A DNA stretch of 64,000 nt, from contig JAFTTI010000009.1 of NCBI GenBank assembly GCA_017466865.1, positions 1 to 64,000 on the forward strand, in the 5' to 3' direction. Each line of letters opens with the position of its first letter. Position 1 is the first letter of the stretch. The notes beneath the pieces are model-generated. The model ran no database searches, was not told the origin of the DNA, and saw only the letters and a program-made list of their open reading frames with translations. A program made the position numbers and the translations under genes. Positions 45,509 to 55,446 of the stretch are shown piece by piece. This DNA comes from Oscillospiraceae bacterium. GTDB taxonomy: Bacteria; Bacillota; Clostridia; Oscillospirales; Ruminococcaceae.

Positions 45509-46684
45509 ATGGATTATAATAAAATTTTGTCTGACAAAATCAAAAATATCAAACCTTCAGGAATAAGAAAGTTTTTTGATATTGCCGCTCAGACAGAGGG
45601 AGTTATTTCTCTCGGTGTCGGAGAGCCTGATTTTCCTACTCCATGGAGTGTCAGAAAAGTTGCTATTGATACAATAGAAAGAAAAAGAACTGTTTATACA
45701 GCAAACCCTGGTCTTATCGAACTCAGAAAAACAATATGTGACAGACTTGATAAGAAAATGGGGCTTAAATATGATACCGACGAAGTTATTGTTACAGTTG
45801 GCGGTTCCGAGGCTATCGACCTTGCTATAAGAGCGATTATAGACCCAGGTGATGAAGTTCTTGTTGTTGAACCGAGCTTTGTTTGTTATGCTCCTATAAC
45901 AGAACTTTCAGGCGGAGTTGTTGTTCCTCTTGAAACATCTGCTGATACCGATTTCAAACTCACGGCAGAAACTCTGCGTTCAAAGATAACAGACAAGACA
46001 AAGATGCTCATCCTTCCCTATCCCAATAACCCGACAGGTGGGATAATGACAAAAGAAGAACTTCTTCCTATTGCAGAAGTTTTAAAGAATACAAATATTG
46101 TTGTTCTCAGTGATGAAATATATTCAGAACTGACTTATGGCGGCAAAACACATACTTCCATCGCTCAGCTTGACGGAATGAAGGAACGCACAATTATTGT
46201 AAACGGATTTTCAAAAGCTTACGCTATGACTGGTTGGCGGCTTGGATATGTTACAGGTCCTAAACCTATTATAGAACAGATGCTTAAACTTCATCAGTAT
46301 GCTATTATGTCTTCTCCTACAATAAGTCAGTATGCAGGAATTGAAGCAATCAAAAACGGCGATGATGAAATCGCAAAAATGGTTAAGGAATACGACGCAA
46401 GAAGAAGGCTTATCGTTAAAGAATTCAACAGAATGGGACTTACCTGTTTTGAACCCAAAGGTGCATTCTATGTATTCCCATGCATAAAATCAACAGGACT
46501 TTCAAGTGAAGAATTCTGTGCAAGACTTGTTGAAGAATACAAAGTCGCTATCGTTCCAGGAAATGCTTTTGGAAACAGTGGCGAAGGCTATGTAAGAGTT
46601 TCTTACGCTTATTCAATAAATCATATTCTTGAAGCTTTAAAAAGAATCGAAGCATTTTTAAAATCTCTTGAGAACGGAAAATAA
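45509..46684 (+). CDS. PLP-dependent class I/II aminotransferase
   Basis: A 391-residue fold-type I aminotransferase. The PLP-binding Lys is in GFSKAYAMTGWRLGY. LPYPNNPTGG and SDEIYSELTY are family motifs. The sequence is near the aspartate/aromatic aminotransferase subgroup (AspC/PatA-like), so the substrate is probably an aromatic or acidic amino acid. It follows the Lrp regulator in one operon with ispE and the TfoX-like gene. Confidence 0.9.
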   Translation: MDYNKILSDKIKNIKPSGIRKFFDIAAQTEGVISLGVGEPDFPTPWSVRKVAIDTIERKRTVYTANPGLIELRKTICDRLDKKMGLKYDTDEVIVTVGGSEAIDLAIRAIIDPGDEVLVVEPSFVCYAPITELSGGVVVPLETSADTDFKLTAETLRSKITDKTKMLILPYPNNPTGGIMTKEELLPIAEVLKNTNIVVLSDEIYSELTYGGKTHTSIAQLDGMKERTIIVNGFSKAYAMTGWRLGYVTGPKPIIEQMLKLHQYAIMSSPTISQYAGIEAIKNGDDEIAKMVKEYDARRRLIVKEFNRMGLTCFEPKGAFYVFPCIKSTGLSSEEFCARLVEEYKVAIVPGNAFGNSGEGYVRVSYAYSINHILEALKRIEAFLKSLENGK

Positions 46685-46685
46685 T

Positions 46686-47543
46686 ATGGATAAAATTTCA
46701 GTTAAAGCAAATGCGAAAATCAATTTAGGCCTTGATATAGTCGGAACAAGAGATGATGGTTATCATCTCTTGAAAACCGTAATGCAGTCTGTATCTTTAT
46801 ACGATATTATAACTCTTGAAAAATCAGACAGCATTTCAGTTATATGTTCTGATGAAACACTCCCCTATGATGAACATAACCTCGCTTTTAAAGCAGCAAA
46901 ATTGTTTTTTGAAGAAACAAAAATCGTTGGTGGAGTTAAAATTAATATAGAAAAAAATATTCCTTCACAAGCAGGTCTTGGTGGTGGAAGTGCTGATGCT
47001 GCGGGAACTATTTTTGCTCTTAACAAATTATATGATGCCGGTTTATCAGATGAAAAACTTTGTAAAATTGGTGAAAAAGTAGGTTCTGATGTTCCCTTCT
47101 GTATCATCGGCGGAACTAAATTGTGTGAAGGTGTCGGAGAAAAACTCACTTCATTGAATCCGATTTCAGACTGCAAGATAGTTATCGCAAAAGGTACTGA
47201 CGGAATTTCTACAATCGAGGCTTATAAAACCTATGATAAACTTCAGGGCATTAAACACCCCGATGTTGACGCACTTATAAATGCAATCAATAACGGAGAA
47301 AAATTCTCACATCTTTGTGGTAATGTTCTCGAACTTACAGCTTTTCTTGCTACTGTTGATGAAATCAAGGAAACAATGATTGAACTCGGCGCTGAAAATT
47401 CTGTAATGACAGGAAGCGGTTCAGCAGTTTTCGGAATATTTGATAACGAAAGACTTGCTGAAAAATGCTGTGAAAATCTCAAGAAATCAGGATTTTTCGC
47501 TACTGTTTCAATTCCTTCCGAACAAGGAATTGAAATTATATAA
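46686..47543 (+). CDS. ispE: 4-diphosphocytidyl-2-C-methyl-D-erythritol kinase
   Basis: IspE phosphorylates CDP-methylerythritol in the MEP isoprenoid pathway. The 285-residue GHMP kinase has N-terminal KANAKINLGLDI, the phosphate loop PSQAGLGGGSADAA (about 94-107), the catalytic-region DVPFCIIGGT, and GSGSAVFGIF near the C-terminus. The start at 46686 is set by GGAAAAT; an upstream in-frame site at 46668 lies in the aminotransferase gene. Confidence 0.95.
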   Translation: MDKISVKANAKINLGLDIVGTRDDGYHLLKTVMQSVSLYDIITLEKSDSISVICSDETLPYDEHNLAFKAAKLFFEETKIVGGVKINIEKNIPSQAGLGGGSADAAGTIFALNKLYDAGLSDEKLCKIGEKVGSDVPFCIIGGTKLCEGVGEKLTSLNPISDCKIVIAKGTDGISTIEAYKTYDKLQGIKHPDVDALINAINNGEKFSHLCGNVLELTAFLATVDEIKETMIELGAENSVMTGSGSAVFGIFDNERLAEKCCENLKKSGFFATVSIPSEQGIEII

Positions 47544-47558
47544 TCAGGTGGTGTAGAA

Positions 47559-47873
47559 ATGGCATCGACTAAAAATTATCTCGATTTTATTCTGGAACAA
47601 TTATCTGACCTTGATGAAATTTCATACAGAGCAATGATGGGTGAATATATCATATATTACCGCGGAAAAATCGTTGGCGGAATATATGATGACAGATTTC
47701 TTGTAAAACCCGTAAAATCAGCAATTTCTCTTATGTCTGATGCCACTTTTGAAATACCTTATGATGGTGCAAAAGAAATGATTCTGGTTAATAATGTAGA
47801 TGATAAGAATTTTCTGACGGAATTGTTGAACGCTATGTATGATGAACTTCCTGCACCTAAAAAGAAAAAATAA
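47559..47873 (+). CDS. TfoX N-terminal domain protein
   Basis: A 104-residue protein with the TfoX/Sxy N-terminal domain pattern: RAMMGEYIIYYRGKIVGGIYDDRFLVKP and the lysine-rich end. Short stand-alone members are common in Firmicutes and lack the C-terminal half linked to competence, so a competence role is not implied. It follows ispE by 15 bases and ends at a bidirectional terminator. Confidence 0.85.
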   Translation: MASTKNYLDFILEQLSDLDEISYRAMMGEYIIYYRGKIVGGIYDDRFLVKPVKSAISLMSDATFEIPYDGAKEMILVNNVDDKNFLTELLNAMYDELPAPKKKK

Positions 47874-47884
47874 TCATATAAAAT

Positions 47885-47913
47885 AAAGGCATACAGAAAA
47901 ACTGTATGCCTTT
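47885..47913. terminator. Bidirectional terminator between the TfoX-like and SulP genes
   Basis: A perfect 12-bp stem (47885-47896 with 47902-47913), 5-base A loop and flanking A/T runs, between convergent genes. Confidence 0.9.
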
Positions 47914-47922
47914 TCTTTTTTA

Positions 47923-49548
47923 TCAGTCACCAAGTTCTGTAAGAATTCTGTCTGTACTCCAATAGAAATTATCTGAGCCTACTCTTGAAGAGAAACCACT
48001 TCTTGAGAAGATTTCCATAACATTCGGCTGAACGGCTGTGAAATAAACTGTTTTATTGTTTTTATGAAGTCTTGCAACAAGATCGTCAAGCGCCTGAACG
48101 CCCGAAATATCGGCAAGAGGAACGCCTCTTAAAGAGAATATGTAGATTTCTTTATCTTCAAGTTCATCAATTTTCTCTTGAAGTTTGCCTGTTGTTCCGA
48201 AATAAAGAGGACCTGTCACATAGATAACGCTTGTATTCTTGATTTTTTCGTTCACCTTAGAACCATCTGCAAGTTTTTCAGGATTTACTTCGCTTGTCGT
48301 AACCTGAATATTTGAAATTTTTGCAACAAAGATGACAAGTGAGAATACTATACCGATTACGATAGCAACTGTAAGGTCAAAAACAACGGTTGCTGCCATT
48401 GTTATAAAGAACTGTGAAATTGCAGAACGCATCTTTCTTTTGAAAATATCATTGATGATTTCCCAGTCGTTCATTCTCCATGCTGTAACAATAAGCACAC
48501 CTGCTAAAGCTGCAAGAGGAATCGCAGACATTACTCCACCGAGAACGAACATAGAAAGTAAGAGTACAAGTGAATGAATAATACTTGTAAGTCTTGTCTG
48601 ACCTCCTGCTTTTATAGCAACGCTTGTTCTTGCGATAGCTGCTGTTGCAGGAACTCCTCCGAAGAAAGGAATGAGCATATTTCCTATTCCCTGTGCGACA
48701 AGTTCTCTGTCAGCATCAAGTTTTTCGTTTTTCATTCTACCTGCTGAAGCACCACAAAGAAGACTCTCGATAAGTCCGAGTGCTGCAATACTGAATGCAG
48801 GAACTATAAGAGGTTTTATTGTTTCAAGACTGAACATAGAGAATTTGAGTCTTTCTTCAAGGAATATTGTTTTAGGAATAGAACCTACTGATGCAACATC
48901 AAATTTAAAAATAAGATTAACTATTGTTGCAAGTATGATTGCCACAAGTGATGAAGGAACAACTGCATTTGCTTTTTTAGGATAAACAATCATAAACACA
49001 ATAACAGCGAGAGTTATTATAAGCGCTGTAATATCAAGTGTCTGGGGAGTCATAAAATAACTGATAAGTTTTTCGATATTGTTAAGACCTGTTCCCTTAA
49101 GTCCTGTTGCGTTGTCTATCTGACCGAATGCAATAATTATCGCGATACCTGATGTAAATCCTGCAATTACAGGAAGCGGAATGAACGAAACAAGTCCGCC
49201 AAGTTTCAAAAGACCTGCGATAAGAAGAATTATTCCCGAAAGGAAACAAGCGATAAAAACACCTTTAAGACCATACTGTGCAACAAGTGATACAAGAATT
49301 GCTGTCATAGCACCTGTGGGGCCGCTTATCTGATAAGAACCGCCTGAAAGTCCACCAATTACAATACCTGCAATAATTGCTGTGATAAGTCCCGCAGCCG
49401 CTGATGCACCAGAACTCACACCAAATGCCAGCGCAAGAGGAAGTGCTACCGCCGCAACTGTTACCCCTGAAAGAACATCCATACCGAATCTCTTGACATT
49501 ATAGCCTTTAAATTCAGTTTTTAATGAACTTACAAATTTTTTTACCAT
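47923..49548 (-). CDS. SulP-family anion transporter with STAS domain
   Basis: A 541-residue SulP transporter with about eleven hydrophobic segments, the family motif GLYGFVIA-like region replaced by GLITAIIAGIVIGGLSGGSYQISGP, and a C-terminal STAS domain (about 430-535; SLRGVPLADISGVQALDDLV). The substrate could be sulfate, bicarbonate or a dicarboxylate. It follows the MATE gene by 36 bases in the same direction. Confidence 0.93.
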   Translation of the reverse strand: MVKKFVSSLKTEFKGYNVKRFGMDVLSGVTVAAVALPLALAFGVSSGASAAAGLITAIIAGIVIGGLSGGSYQISGPTGAMTAILVSLVAQYGLKGVFIACFLSGIILLIAGLLKLGGLVSFIPLPVIAGFTSGIAIIIAFGQIDNATGLKGTGLNNIEKLISYFMTPQTLDITALIITLAVIVFMIVYPKKANAVVPSSLVAIILATIVNLIFKFDVASVGSIPKTIFLEERLKFSMFSLETIKPLIVPAFSIAALGLIESLLCGASAGRMKNEKLDADRELVAQGIGNMLIPFFGGVPATAAIARTSVAIKAGGQTRLTSIIHSLVLLLSMFVLGGVMSAIPLAALAGVLIVTAWRMNDWEIINDIFKRKMRSAISQFFITMAATVVFDLTVAIVIGIVFSLVIFVAKISNIQVTTSEVNPEKLADGSKVNEKIKNTSVIYVTGPLYFGTTGKLQEKIDELEDKEIYIFSLRGVPLADISGVQALDDLVARLHKNNKTVYFTAVQPNVMEIFSRSGFSSRVGSDNFYWSTDRILTELGD

Positions 49549-49584
49549 ACCAAATTCTCTCTTTTCATTTTATAATTAACGATG

Positions 49585-50946
49585 TTATTGTTTTTGCATA
49601 ACACCGTCTTCAACGATTTTTTTCCAATGTCCCATTACATAGTAAGCAAGCGACATTGCTGATGCGATAACCCAGCCTATCGGCCATGACATCCATACAC
49701 CTGTAACCCCAAAGTGTGGTGAAAGTATATAAGCAAAAATAACTCTTAATATAAGATCTGCAAATGTTGCTATCATAAATTCACGCATAGATGCCGTTCC
49801 TCTTAAAATAGCATCTGCAGAAAGTTTTATTGCAACTGCAGCATAAAAAGGAACCACAATTTTTATAAACTGTGCCCCTATTGCTATCGCTTCAAGGTTA
49901 TCCGCTGCTTCAGAATCCATAAATATTCCGATAAGCCTAGAAGGAAACATAAGAAAAAGAATCATAAACGGAGCCGTTACAATAGCAACTATTAAAAGGC
50001 CATTCTTAAACCCTTGTTTTATTCGTTTTATATCCCCTGCGCCTGCATTCTGAGCCGCAAAGCTTGAGATACTGTTACATACTGTTGATACACAAGAAAT
50101 CGCAAATACATTTAGTTTTACTGCCGCTGCAAAACCTGCAACTGCATTATCGCCAAATCCATTTACTATTCCCTGAACAAAAATATTTCCGACAGAAACA
50201 AAACTCTGCTGCAGGATACTCGGTATTGCTATCGTGCTTACAGTCTTCAGCATAGTTCCTGAAAATAATTTATGCTTATTTTCCGCCTTTATCTTTGAAA
50301 GCCTGATAAACAGAACAATAAGTGCTACTACTGCACAAACTCCCTGACAAATGAATGTTGCCCATGCAACACCGCTTACTCCCATTTCAAAATAAACTAC
50401 AAAAACATAGTCAAGTATTACATTCGAAACAGATGATACTATGAGAAATATCAACGGTGTTATAGAATTTCCTAACGCGGTAAATATACCTGTACAGATA
50501 TTATACAGGAAGAGGAATGTAAGTCCCCATACATAGACATTGAGATAAAGTTCTGCGTCCGATAGGATATTGTCTGGTGTTTCAAGAAGCCTGAGTAACG
50601 GCGTTGTCATAAAACTACCTATTACCGTGAGTATTGCACCCAATCCCAAAACAGAAAAAATCGATGTAAAAATTGCGGTTTTCATTTCAGCATATTGCTT
50701 TGCACCAAAATACTGTGAAATTATTACTGTACACCCTACATTCGCTCCCGTTCCTATCGAGATAAAAATCATAGTAATAGGAAAAGATGCACCAACCGCC
50801 GCAAGAGCTTCTTTATTTATAAAATTACCCGCTATAATACTATCGGCGATATTGTAAAGTTGTTGAAAAATAACGCTGATAAGCATAGGAATGGCGAATT
50901 TCCAAAGAAGTTTTGCAGGACTTCCTTTGGTCATATCCGTTGTCAT
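49585..50946 (-). CDS. MATE-family efflux transporter
   Basis: A 453-residue protein with twelve hydrophobic segments in two homologous halves; the N-terminal PAKLLWKFAIPMLISVIFQQLYNIADSIIAGNF and the internal repeat near SILQQSFVSVGNIFVQGIVNGFG are typical. It exports drugs or metabolites using an ion gradient; the substrate is unknown. AAGGCGA precedes the ATG. The plus-strand promoter of the HD-GYP gene lies upstream. Confidence 0.93.
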   Translation of the reverse strand: MTTDMTKGSPAKLLWKFAIPMLISVIFQQLYNIADSIIAGNFINKEALAAVGASFPITMIFISIGTGANVGCTVIISQYFGAKQYAEMKTAIFTSIFSVLGLGAILTVIGSFMTTPLLRLLETPDNILSDAELYLNVYVWGLTFLFLYNICTGIFTALGNSITPLIFLIVSSVSNVILDYVFVVYFEMGVSGVAWATFICQGVCAVVALIVLFIRLSKIKAENKHKLFSGTMLKTVSTIAIPSILQQSFVSVGNIFVQGIVNGFGDNAVAGFAAAVKLNVFAISCVSTVCNSISSFAAQNAGAGDIKRIKQGFKNGLLIVAIVTAPFMILFLMFPSRLIGIFMDSEAADNLEAIAIGAQFIKIVVPFYAAVAIKLSADAILRGTASMREFMIATFADLILRVIFAYILSPHFGVTGVWMSWPIGWVIASAMSLAYYVMGHWKKIVEDGVMQKQ

Positions 50947-51089
50947 TTAATCGCCTTACTTTCGTTTTTTAATATACACTTTCAATAATACTGTTAAAAT
51001 TATAACATACTAAAAAATATATGTAAATTAACATTTTCAACAATACATATCAACATTTGAAAAAGTATATCTGCATTTTTCTAAAATTA

Positions 51090-51118
51090 TTGACTTTTTT
51101 ATTAAAAAAGTGTATAAT
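51090..51118 (+). promoter_or_regulatory. Promoter of the HD-GYP operon
   Basis: TTGACT (51090-51095), 17-bp spacer and TATAAT (51113-51118). The predicted start near 51125 gives a leader of about 80 bases with no obvious riboswitch fold. Confidence 0.8.
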
Positions 51119-51204
51119 AATTTTATTATTATTCATTTTCGAATTTTACAGTTATTTCCGTAATCCCCGTAATATATCTTTGTTTAGTCAGGAGGTGTAG
51201 CCGT

Positions 51205-52305
51205 ATGTTCTATGTAAATACAGAAGATTTACTTCCCGGAATGTATTTAGGTCGTGATATACATTACTTTGATATGAACATCCAGGCTATGTCCGTCCTA
51301 ACAAGAGGGATACACCTGACAGAAGAATCTATCAGAGCACTCGTTAACGCAAAGGTTGAAGGGGCTTATATTTCTCATCTTTCAAACGATATAAAAATGA
51401 CGCAGACCATAGATACAGAACTGAAAAATCAGGCTGTAGATGGTATACAAAGCCTCGCAAAAGGATTTATGGGCGGTCATATAACAAGTGAACAGATGGA
51501 TAGTATTAACGATACTACCATCAATCTTGTTGAGTCTGTATCTGCAGATAAAGATGTAATGGTAAATATTCTTGACCTTAAAATGTATGATGATTATACA
51601 TATCATCACTCTCTCAGTGTTGCTGTAATGTCTTTGGCTGTTGGTATGGAATTCGGGTTTGATAAAAATACATTAAGCGAACTTGTTACTGCTGCGCTCC
51701 TCCACGATATCGGAAAAATCGCTATTCCTATAACAATTATAAACAAGCCTTCAAGACTTACTCCAGAGGAATTTGAGATTGTCAAAAAGCATCCTATTGC
51801 TGCGGGTGTTCATTTAAGAAAAAACAATCTTGTTTCTCAGAACACATTTATGGGAATCGTCGGTCATCACGAAAAATGGAACGGAACAGGTTATCCCAAC
51901 GGTCTTGACGGAAAGAATATACACATGTTTGCAAGAATAATGGCTGTTGCTGATGTTTTCGACGCACTCACATCACATCGTCCTTATCGAAAGCCCGCAC
52001 CGGCACATGAAGTTCTTGAATACATAATGGCAAACGCAGGAACGCATTTTGACGAAGAAATAGTAAGGGCTTTCCTTAAAAGAGTTGCTCCTTTCCCTGT
52101 TGGTTCACATGTAAGACTTTCAAATGGAAAACATGGTATTGTTATAAGAAATTATCCTGAACAGCCATTAAGACCTCAAATCGCTATTGTCGGAGAAGAC
52201 ACTTCTTACGATTTATTTAAGGATCCGCAGTATTTAAATGTTATCGTTACAGGCATAGATGAGCTTGATAATATATCTGCACCACCTGCTAATTCAAGGA
52301 GTTAG
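51205..52305 (+). CDS. HD-GYP domain protein (predicted cyclic-di-nucleotide phosphodiesterase)
   Basis: A 366-residue protein with a DUF3391-like N-terminal part (to about 120), then an HD-GYP domain: HHSLSVAVM (about 133), HDIGKIAIP (about 169), HHEKWNGTGYPNGL (about 227) and a DVFDALTSHRPYR stretch. All metal-binding His and Asp residues and the GYP triplet are present, so activity on c-di-GMP is plausible. AGGAGGT lies before the ATG. It heads a five-gene operon; SDR starts 3 bases after its stop. Confidence 0.92.
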   Translation: MFYVNTEDLLPGMYLGRDIHYFDMNIQAMSVLTRGIHLTEESIRALVNAKVEGAYISHLSNDIKMTQTIDTELKNQAVDGIQSLAKGFMGGHITSEQMDSINDTTINLVESVSADKDVMVNILDLKMYDDYTYHHSLSVAVMSLAVGMEFGFDKNTLSELVTAALLHDIGKIAIPITIINKPSRLTPEEFEIVKKHPIAAGVHLRKNNLVSQNTFMGIVGHHEKWNGTGYPNGLDGKNIHMFARIMAVADVFDALTSHRPYRKPAPAHEVLEYIMANAGTHFDEEIVRAFLKRVAPFPVGSHVRLSNGKHGIVIRNYPEQPLRPQIAIVGEDTSYDLFKDPQYLNVIVTGIDELDNISAPPANSRS

Positions 52306-52307
52306 TT

Positions 52308-53066
52308 ATGAAAGCGTTGATAACAGGTGCCAGCGGAGGAATAGGTCGCGATATGGCGATTATTCTCAGCAATATGGGATATGACCTTATTCTTGTTGCA
52401 AGAAGTAAAGATAAATTAGACGAACTCAAAGAAGAAATTTCTACAAAATGTACTATCATAGCAACTGATTTATCTGATGAACAGAATTGCTTTGACTTAT
52501 ACAAAAAAACAAAAGATGAAAACATTGATATTCTGATTAATAACGCAGGTTATGGAATTCATGGGTATTTCAAGGATAGCCCTATCGAAAACGATCTTAA
52601 TATGATTAATCTTAATGTAAAATCTGTTCAGATACTCACAAAGTTATTTTTAAACGATTTTATTGAAAAAGACAGCGGTAGAATATTGAATGTTTCGTCA
52701 TCAGCAGGGCTTACAATAGGAGGTCCTCTATTCGCATCTTATTATGCAACGAAAGCTTATGTTTCAAGTCTTACAAGAGGAATATACGGAGAACTCAAAT
52801 CTGTCAAAAGCAATGTAACCATAAGTCATCTCTGCCCCGGGCCTGTTGATACTGGCTTCAATAAAAGAGCGGGAATTTCAAAATTCTCATCAAAGCCTCT
52901 TGATAGCAAATATGTTTCTGAATATGCTATAAATAAGATGCTCAAAGGCAAACTTACTATCATTCCCGGCTTTAAAATGAAGGTTGCAATGTTTTTCTCA
53001 AAATTTGTCGGTGAAAAACTAATGCTCCGTATCCTTATGAGTTTTCAGAAAGGCAAGGAAAAATAA
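52308..53066 (+). CDS. Short-chain dehydrogenase/reductase
   Basis: A 252-residue SDR with nucleotide motif TGASGGIGRD (about 6-15), NNAG (about 78-81), catalytic Ser in VSSSAG and YYATK (Tyr/Lys). The substrate is unknown; the pattern fits classical SDRs related to DltE/YqjQ-type oxidoreductases. AAGGAG precedes the ATG. The gene lies between HD-GYP and GNAT genes with almost no gaps. Confidence 0.92.
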   Translation: MKALITGASGGIGRDMAIILSNMGYDLILVARSKDKLDELKEEISTKCTIIATDLSDEQNCFDLYKKTKDENIDILINNAGYGIHGYFKDSPIENDLNMINLNVKSVQILTKLFLNDFIEKDSGRILNVSSSAGLTIGGPLFASYYATKAYVSSLTRGIYGELKSVKSNVTISHLCPGPVDTGFNKRAGISKFSSKPLDSKYVSEYAINKMLKGKLTIIPGFKMKVAMFFSKFVGEKLMLRILMSFQKGKEK

Positions 53067-53543
53067 ATGTCTGATTTCATAATAAAAAGAATTACTCACG
53101 AAAACTTTATCCCTTCTCTTAAACTTGCTGAAGATGTTTTTATGGAATTCGAAGCAAAGGATTATCCTCCCGAAGGAACAGAAAGTTTCAAAGCATTTCT
53201 TTATTGTGAAGAAACAGAGAAAAGATTCTTATGTGGCAATTTTATTATTTGGGGTGCATTTGACAAAAGCAGACAGATTGCAACATTCGCAATACGCGAT
53301 GAAAGTCATTTAAGTCTTGCGTTTGTGGACAAGGAATATCATAGAAAAGGCGTTGCAACAGCGTTATGGAACGAAGCGTTATCCTATATCTTACAGAATG
53401 AAAATATTAAAGAAATAACAGTTAACTCTTCACCATATGGTTTACCCTTTTACAAGAAAATCGGATTTAAAGAAATCGCAGAAGAACAACTTATTGATGG
53501 AATAAGATATATTCCCATGAAATATATTATCGAAAGACAGTGA
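53067..53543 (+). CDS. GNAT-family N-acetyltransferase
   Basis: A 158-residue GNAT with core ALSFVDKEYHRKGVATALWNEAL, where EYHRKGVA is the acetyl-CoA loop, and the C-terminal PYGLPFYKKIGFKE. The substrate is unknown. It begins at the base after the SDR stop with AAGGAAAA upstream, so it is translationally linked. Confidence 0.88.
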   Translation: MSDFIIKRITHENFIPSLKLAEDVFMEFEAKDYPPEGTESFKAFLYCEETEKRFLCGNFIIWGAFDKSRQIATFAIRDESHLSLAFVDKEYHRKGVATALWNEALSYILQNENIKEITVNSSPYGLPFYKKIGFKEIAEEQLIDGIRYIPMKYIIERQ

Positions 53544-53550
53544 TCGCAGG

Positions 53551-54150
53551 ATGCTACGACATAAAGGTACTCAATGGCTGGGAACTGAAAGGTTAAGGCT
53601 TTGTCCCCTATCCCCTAATTACGCTGAAGAAATGTATTCAGGGTGGTCAGGCGACAATGAAGTTACAAAATATCTTTCCTGGCCTACGCACGATAGTCCA
53701 GAAGTTACTAAGAAAATTCTTATGGACTGGTCTGAAAACTATACTTCTACAAAATATTATAATTGGGGTATATTTTTAAAAGAAAATGGCAAACTTATTG
53801 GAACAATCAGTTTTATCAACATAAACGATTACAAGTCATCAGCTGAAATAGGTTATGTTATTTCAAAAAAATACTGGAATCAAGGATATGCTTCTGAAGC
53901 TGCAAGACGTATTCTTGAATTTGGGTTTAATGACATAGGTTTTAAATCAGTTGTTGGATATCATCACCCAAGAAACACCAACTCAGGAAAAGTTATGGAA
54001 AAAATCGGAATGAAAAGAGAAGGTTGGCTTCCCGGAACGATGATGAACAATAAAGGTCAGAAATGCGATGTAATCAAATATACTGCATTACGCGCAAATT
54101 TTATAGAATCAACTGTTAAGGAGATTGATAACAATGAAACTGGAAACTAA
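53551..54150 (+). CDS. GNAT-family N-acetyltransferase (RimJ/RimL type)
   Basis: A 199-residue GNAT of the RimJ/RimL branch, acting on proteins or small amines. It begins with TERLRLCPLSPNYAEEMY, has the motif A loop in YWNQGYASEAARR, and ends with NTNSGKVMEKIGMKREG. The start is an ATG with only a poor upstream site (AGG immediately before), eight bases after the previous gene. The end of the ORF overlaps the metY start by 17 bases. Confidence 0.88.
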   Translation: MLRHKGTQWLGTERLRLCPLSPNYAEEMYSGWSGDNEVTKYLSWPTHDSPEVTKKILMDWSENYTSTKYYNWGIFLKENGKLIGTISFININDYKSSAEIGYVISKKYWNQGYASEAARRILEFGFNDIGFKSVVGYHHPRNTNSGKVMEKIGMKREGWLPGTMMNNKGQKCDVIKYTALRANFIESTVKEIDNNETGN

Positions 54151-55399
54151 ATGTATCCACGAAGGATACAAACCCAAGAATGGCGAACCTCAGGCTCTTC
54201 CTATAGTACAGAGTACAACTTACAGATATAAGTCAACAGAAGAAATCGCCGCTGTGTTTGATGACCCTACACTTTCACTCATATATTCACGATTTGAAAA
54301 TCCTACAGTTATGGCTGTTGAAGATAAGATTGCCGCACTCGAAGGTGGTGTTGCCGCAATGTGCACATCGAGCGGTCAGGCTGCTTCCCTTCTCTCTATC
54401 CTCAATATCTGTAGTGCAGGAGATAGTTTTATCTGTTCTTCAGAAATCTATGGAGGAACAATCAACCTTTTCGCATTCACATTCAAGCGTTTTGGAATTG
54501 AATGTATCTTTGTAAATCCTTCTGATTCTGAAGAAGAAATCCAGAAGAAATTCAAAGACAATACAAAGTGCGTATTCGGTGAAACACTTGCAAACCCCGC
54601 TATAAAGGTTCTTGACATTGAAAAGTTTGCAAATATTGCTCACAAGAATAATGTTCCGCTTATCATCGACAATACATTCCCTACTCCTGTTCTTTGCAGA
54701 CCTATCGAACACGGTGCTGACATTGTAATCCATTCAACAACAAAGTATATGGATGGTCACGCAGTTCAGGGTGGTGGCGTTATCGTTGACAGCGGTAAGT
54801 TTGACTGGACAAACGGAAAGTTCCCCGAATTCACAGAACCCGACGAAAGCTATCACGGAGTTATCTATTCAAAGGCTTATGGAAATGCTGCTTATATCAT
54901 CAAAGCAAGAATGCAGCTTATGCGTGATTTTGGTTGCTACCCCGCAGCGCACTCTGCTTTCCTTCTCAACCTCGGTCTTGAAACACTCGCAGTAAGAATG
55001 AAACAGTATTGCAAGAACGCTCAGGCTGTTGCTGAATACTTTGCTAAATCCGATAAAATTGAAAGTGTAACATACCCCACTATCGCAGACGACGAACAAA
55101 AAGCACTCGCTGACAAGTATCTTCCCGACGGTGCAAGTGGTGTAATTTCATTTACAATCAAGGGTGGCAGAGATGCAGCGATAAGATTTATGGATAGTCT
55201 TGAACTCGCATCAAACGTTGTTCATGTTGCAGATATCAGAACCTGTGTTCTTCATCCTGCATCAGAAACACATCGTCAGCTTACAGACGAACAGCTTGTT
55301 GCAGCAGGTATCAATCCAGGACTTATCAGATTCTCTTGTGGTCTTGAAAACATCGACGACATTATCGCTGACATTGAACAGGCACTTGCTAAGGTTTAA
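54134..55399 (+). CDS. metY: O-acetylhomoserine sulfhydrylase-type PLP enzyme
   Basis: A 421-residue Cys/Met-metabolism PLP enzyme. The PLP Lys is in HSTTKYMDGHAVQGG. The N-terminus TKCIHEGYKPKNGEP and the CTSSGQAA phosphate site match O-acetylhomoserine aminocarboxypropyltransferase, which makes homocysteine from O-acetylhomoserine and sulfide. A methionine gamma-lyase role is a possible alternative. The start is the ATG at 54134, with AAGGAGA upstream; an in-frame TTG at 54125 is rejected. It overlaps the previous GNAT gene. Confidence 0.87.
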   Translation: MKLETKCIHEGYKPKNGEPQALPIVQSTTYRYKSTEEIAAVFDDPTLSLIYSRFENPTVMAVEDKIAALEGGVAAMCTSSGQAASLLSILNICSAGDSFICSSEIYGGTINLFAFTFKRFGIECIFVNPSDSEEEIQKKFKDNTKCVFGETLANPAIKVLDIEKFANIAHKNNVPLIIDNTFPTPVLCRPIEHGADIVIHSTTKYMDGHAVQGGGVIVDSGKFDWTNGKFPEFTEPDESYHGVIYSKAYGNAAYIIKARMQLMRDFGCYPAAHSAFLLNLGLETLAVRMKQYCKNAQAVAEYFAKSDKIESVTYPTIADDEQKALADKYLPDGASGVISFTIKGGRDAAIRFMDSLELASNVVHVADIRTCVLHPASETHRQLTDEQLVAAGINPGLIRFSCGLENIDDIIADIEQALAKV

Positions 55400-55405
55400 T
55401 AGAAA

Positions 55406-55446
55406 AATAATAAATCCACTTGTATTATGCAAGTGGATTTATTATT
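55406..55446. terminator. Bidirectional terminator between metY and the transglutaminase-like gene
   Basis: A 17-bp stem (55406-55422 with 55430-55446) with a 7-base loop and A/T-rich ends, between convergent genes. Confidence 0.9.

Noticed and set aside
51119-51204. Riboswitch in the HD-GYP leader
   Set aside because: The 80-base leader is AT-rich and lacks the conserved core of c-di-GMP or other known riboswitches that I can recognise.
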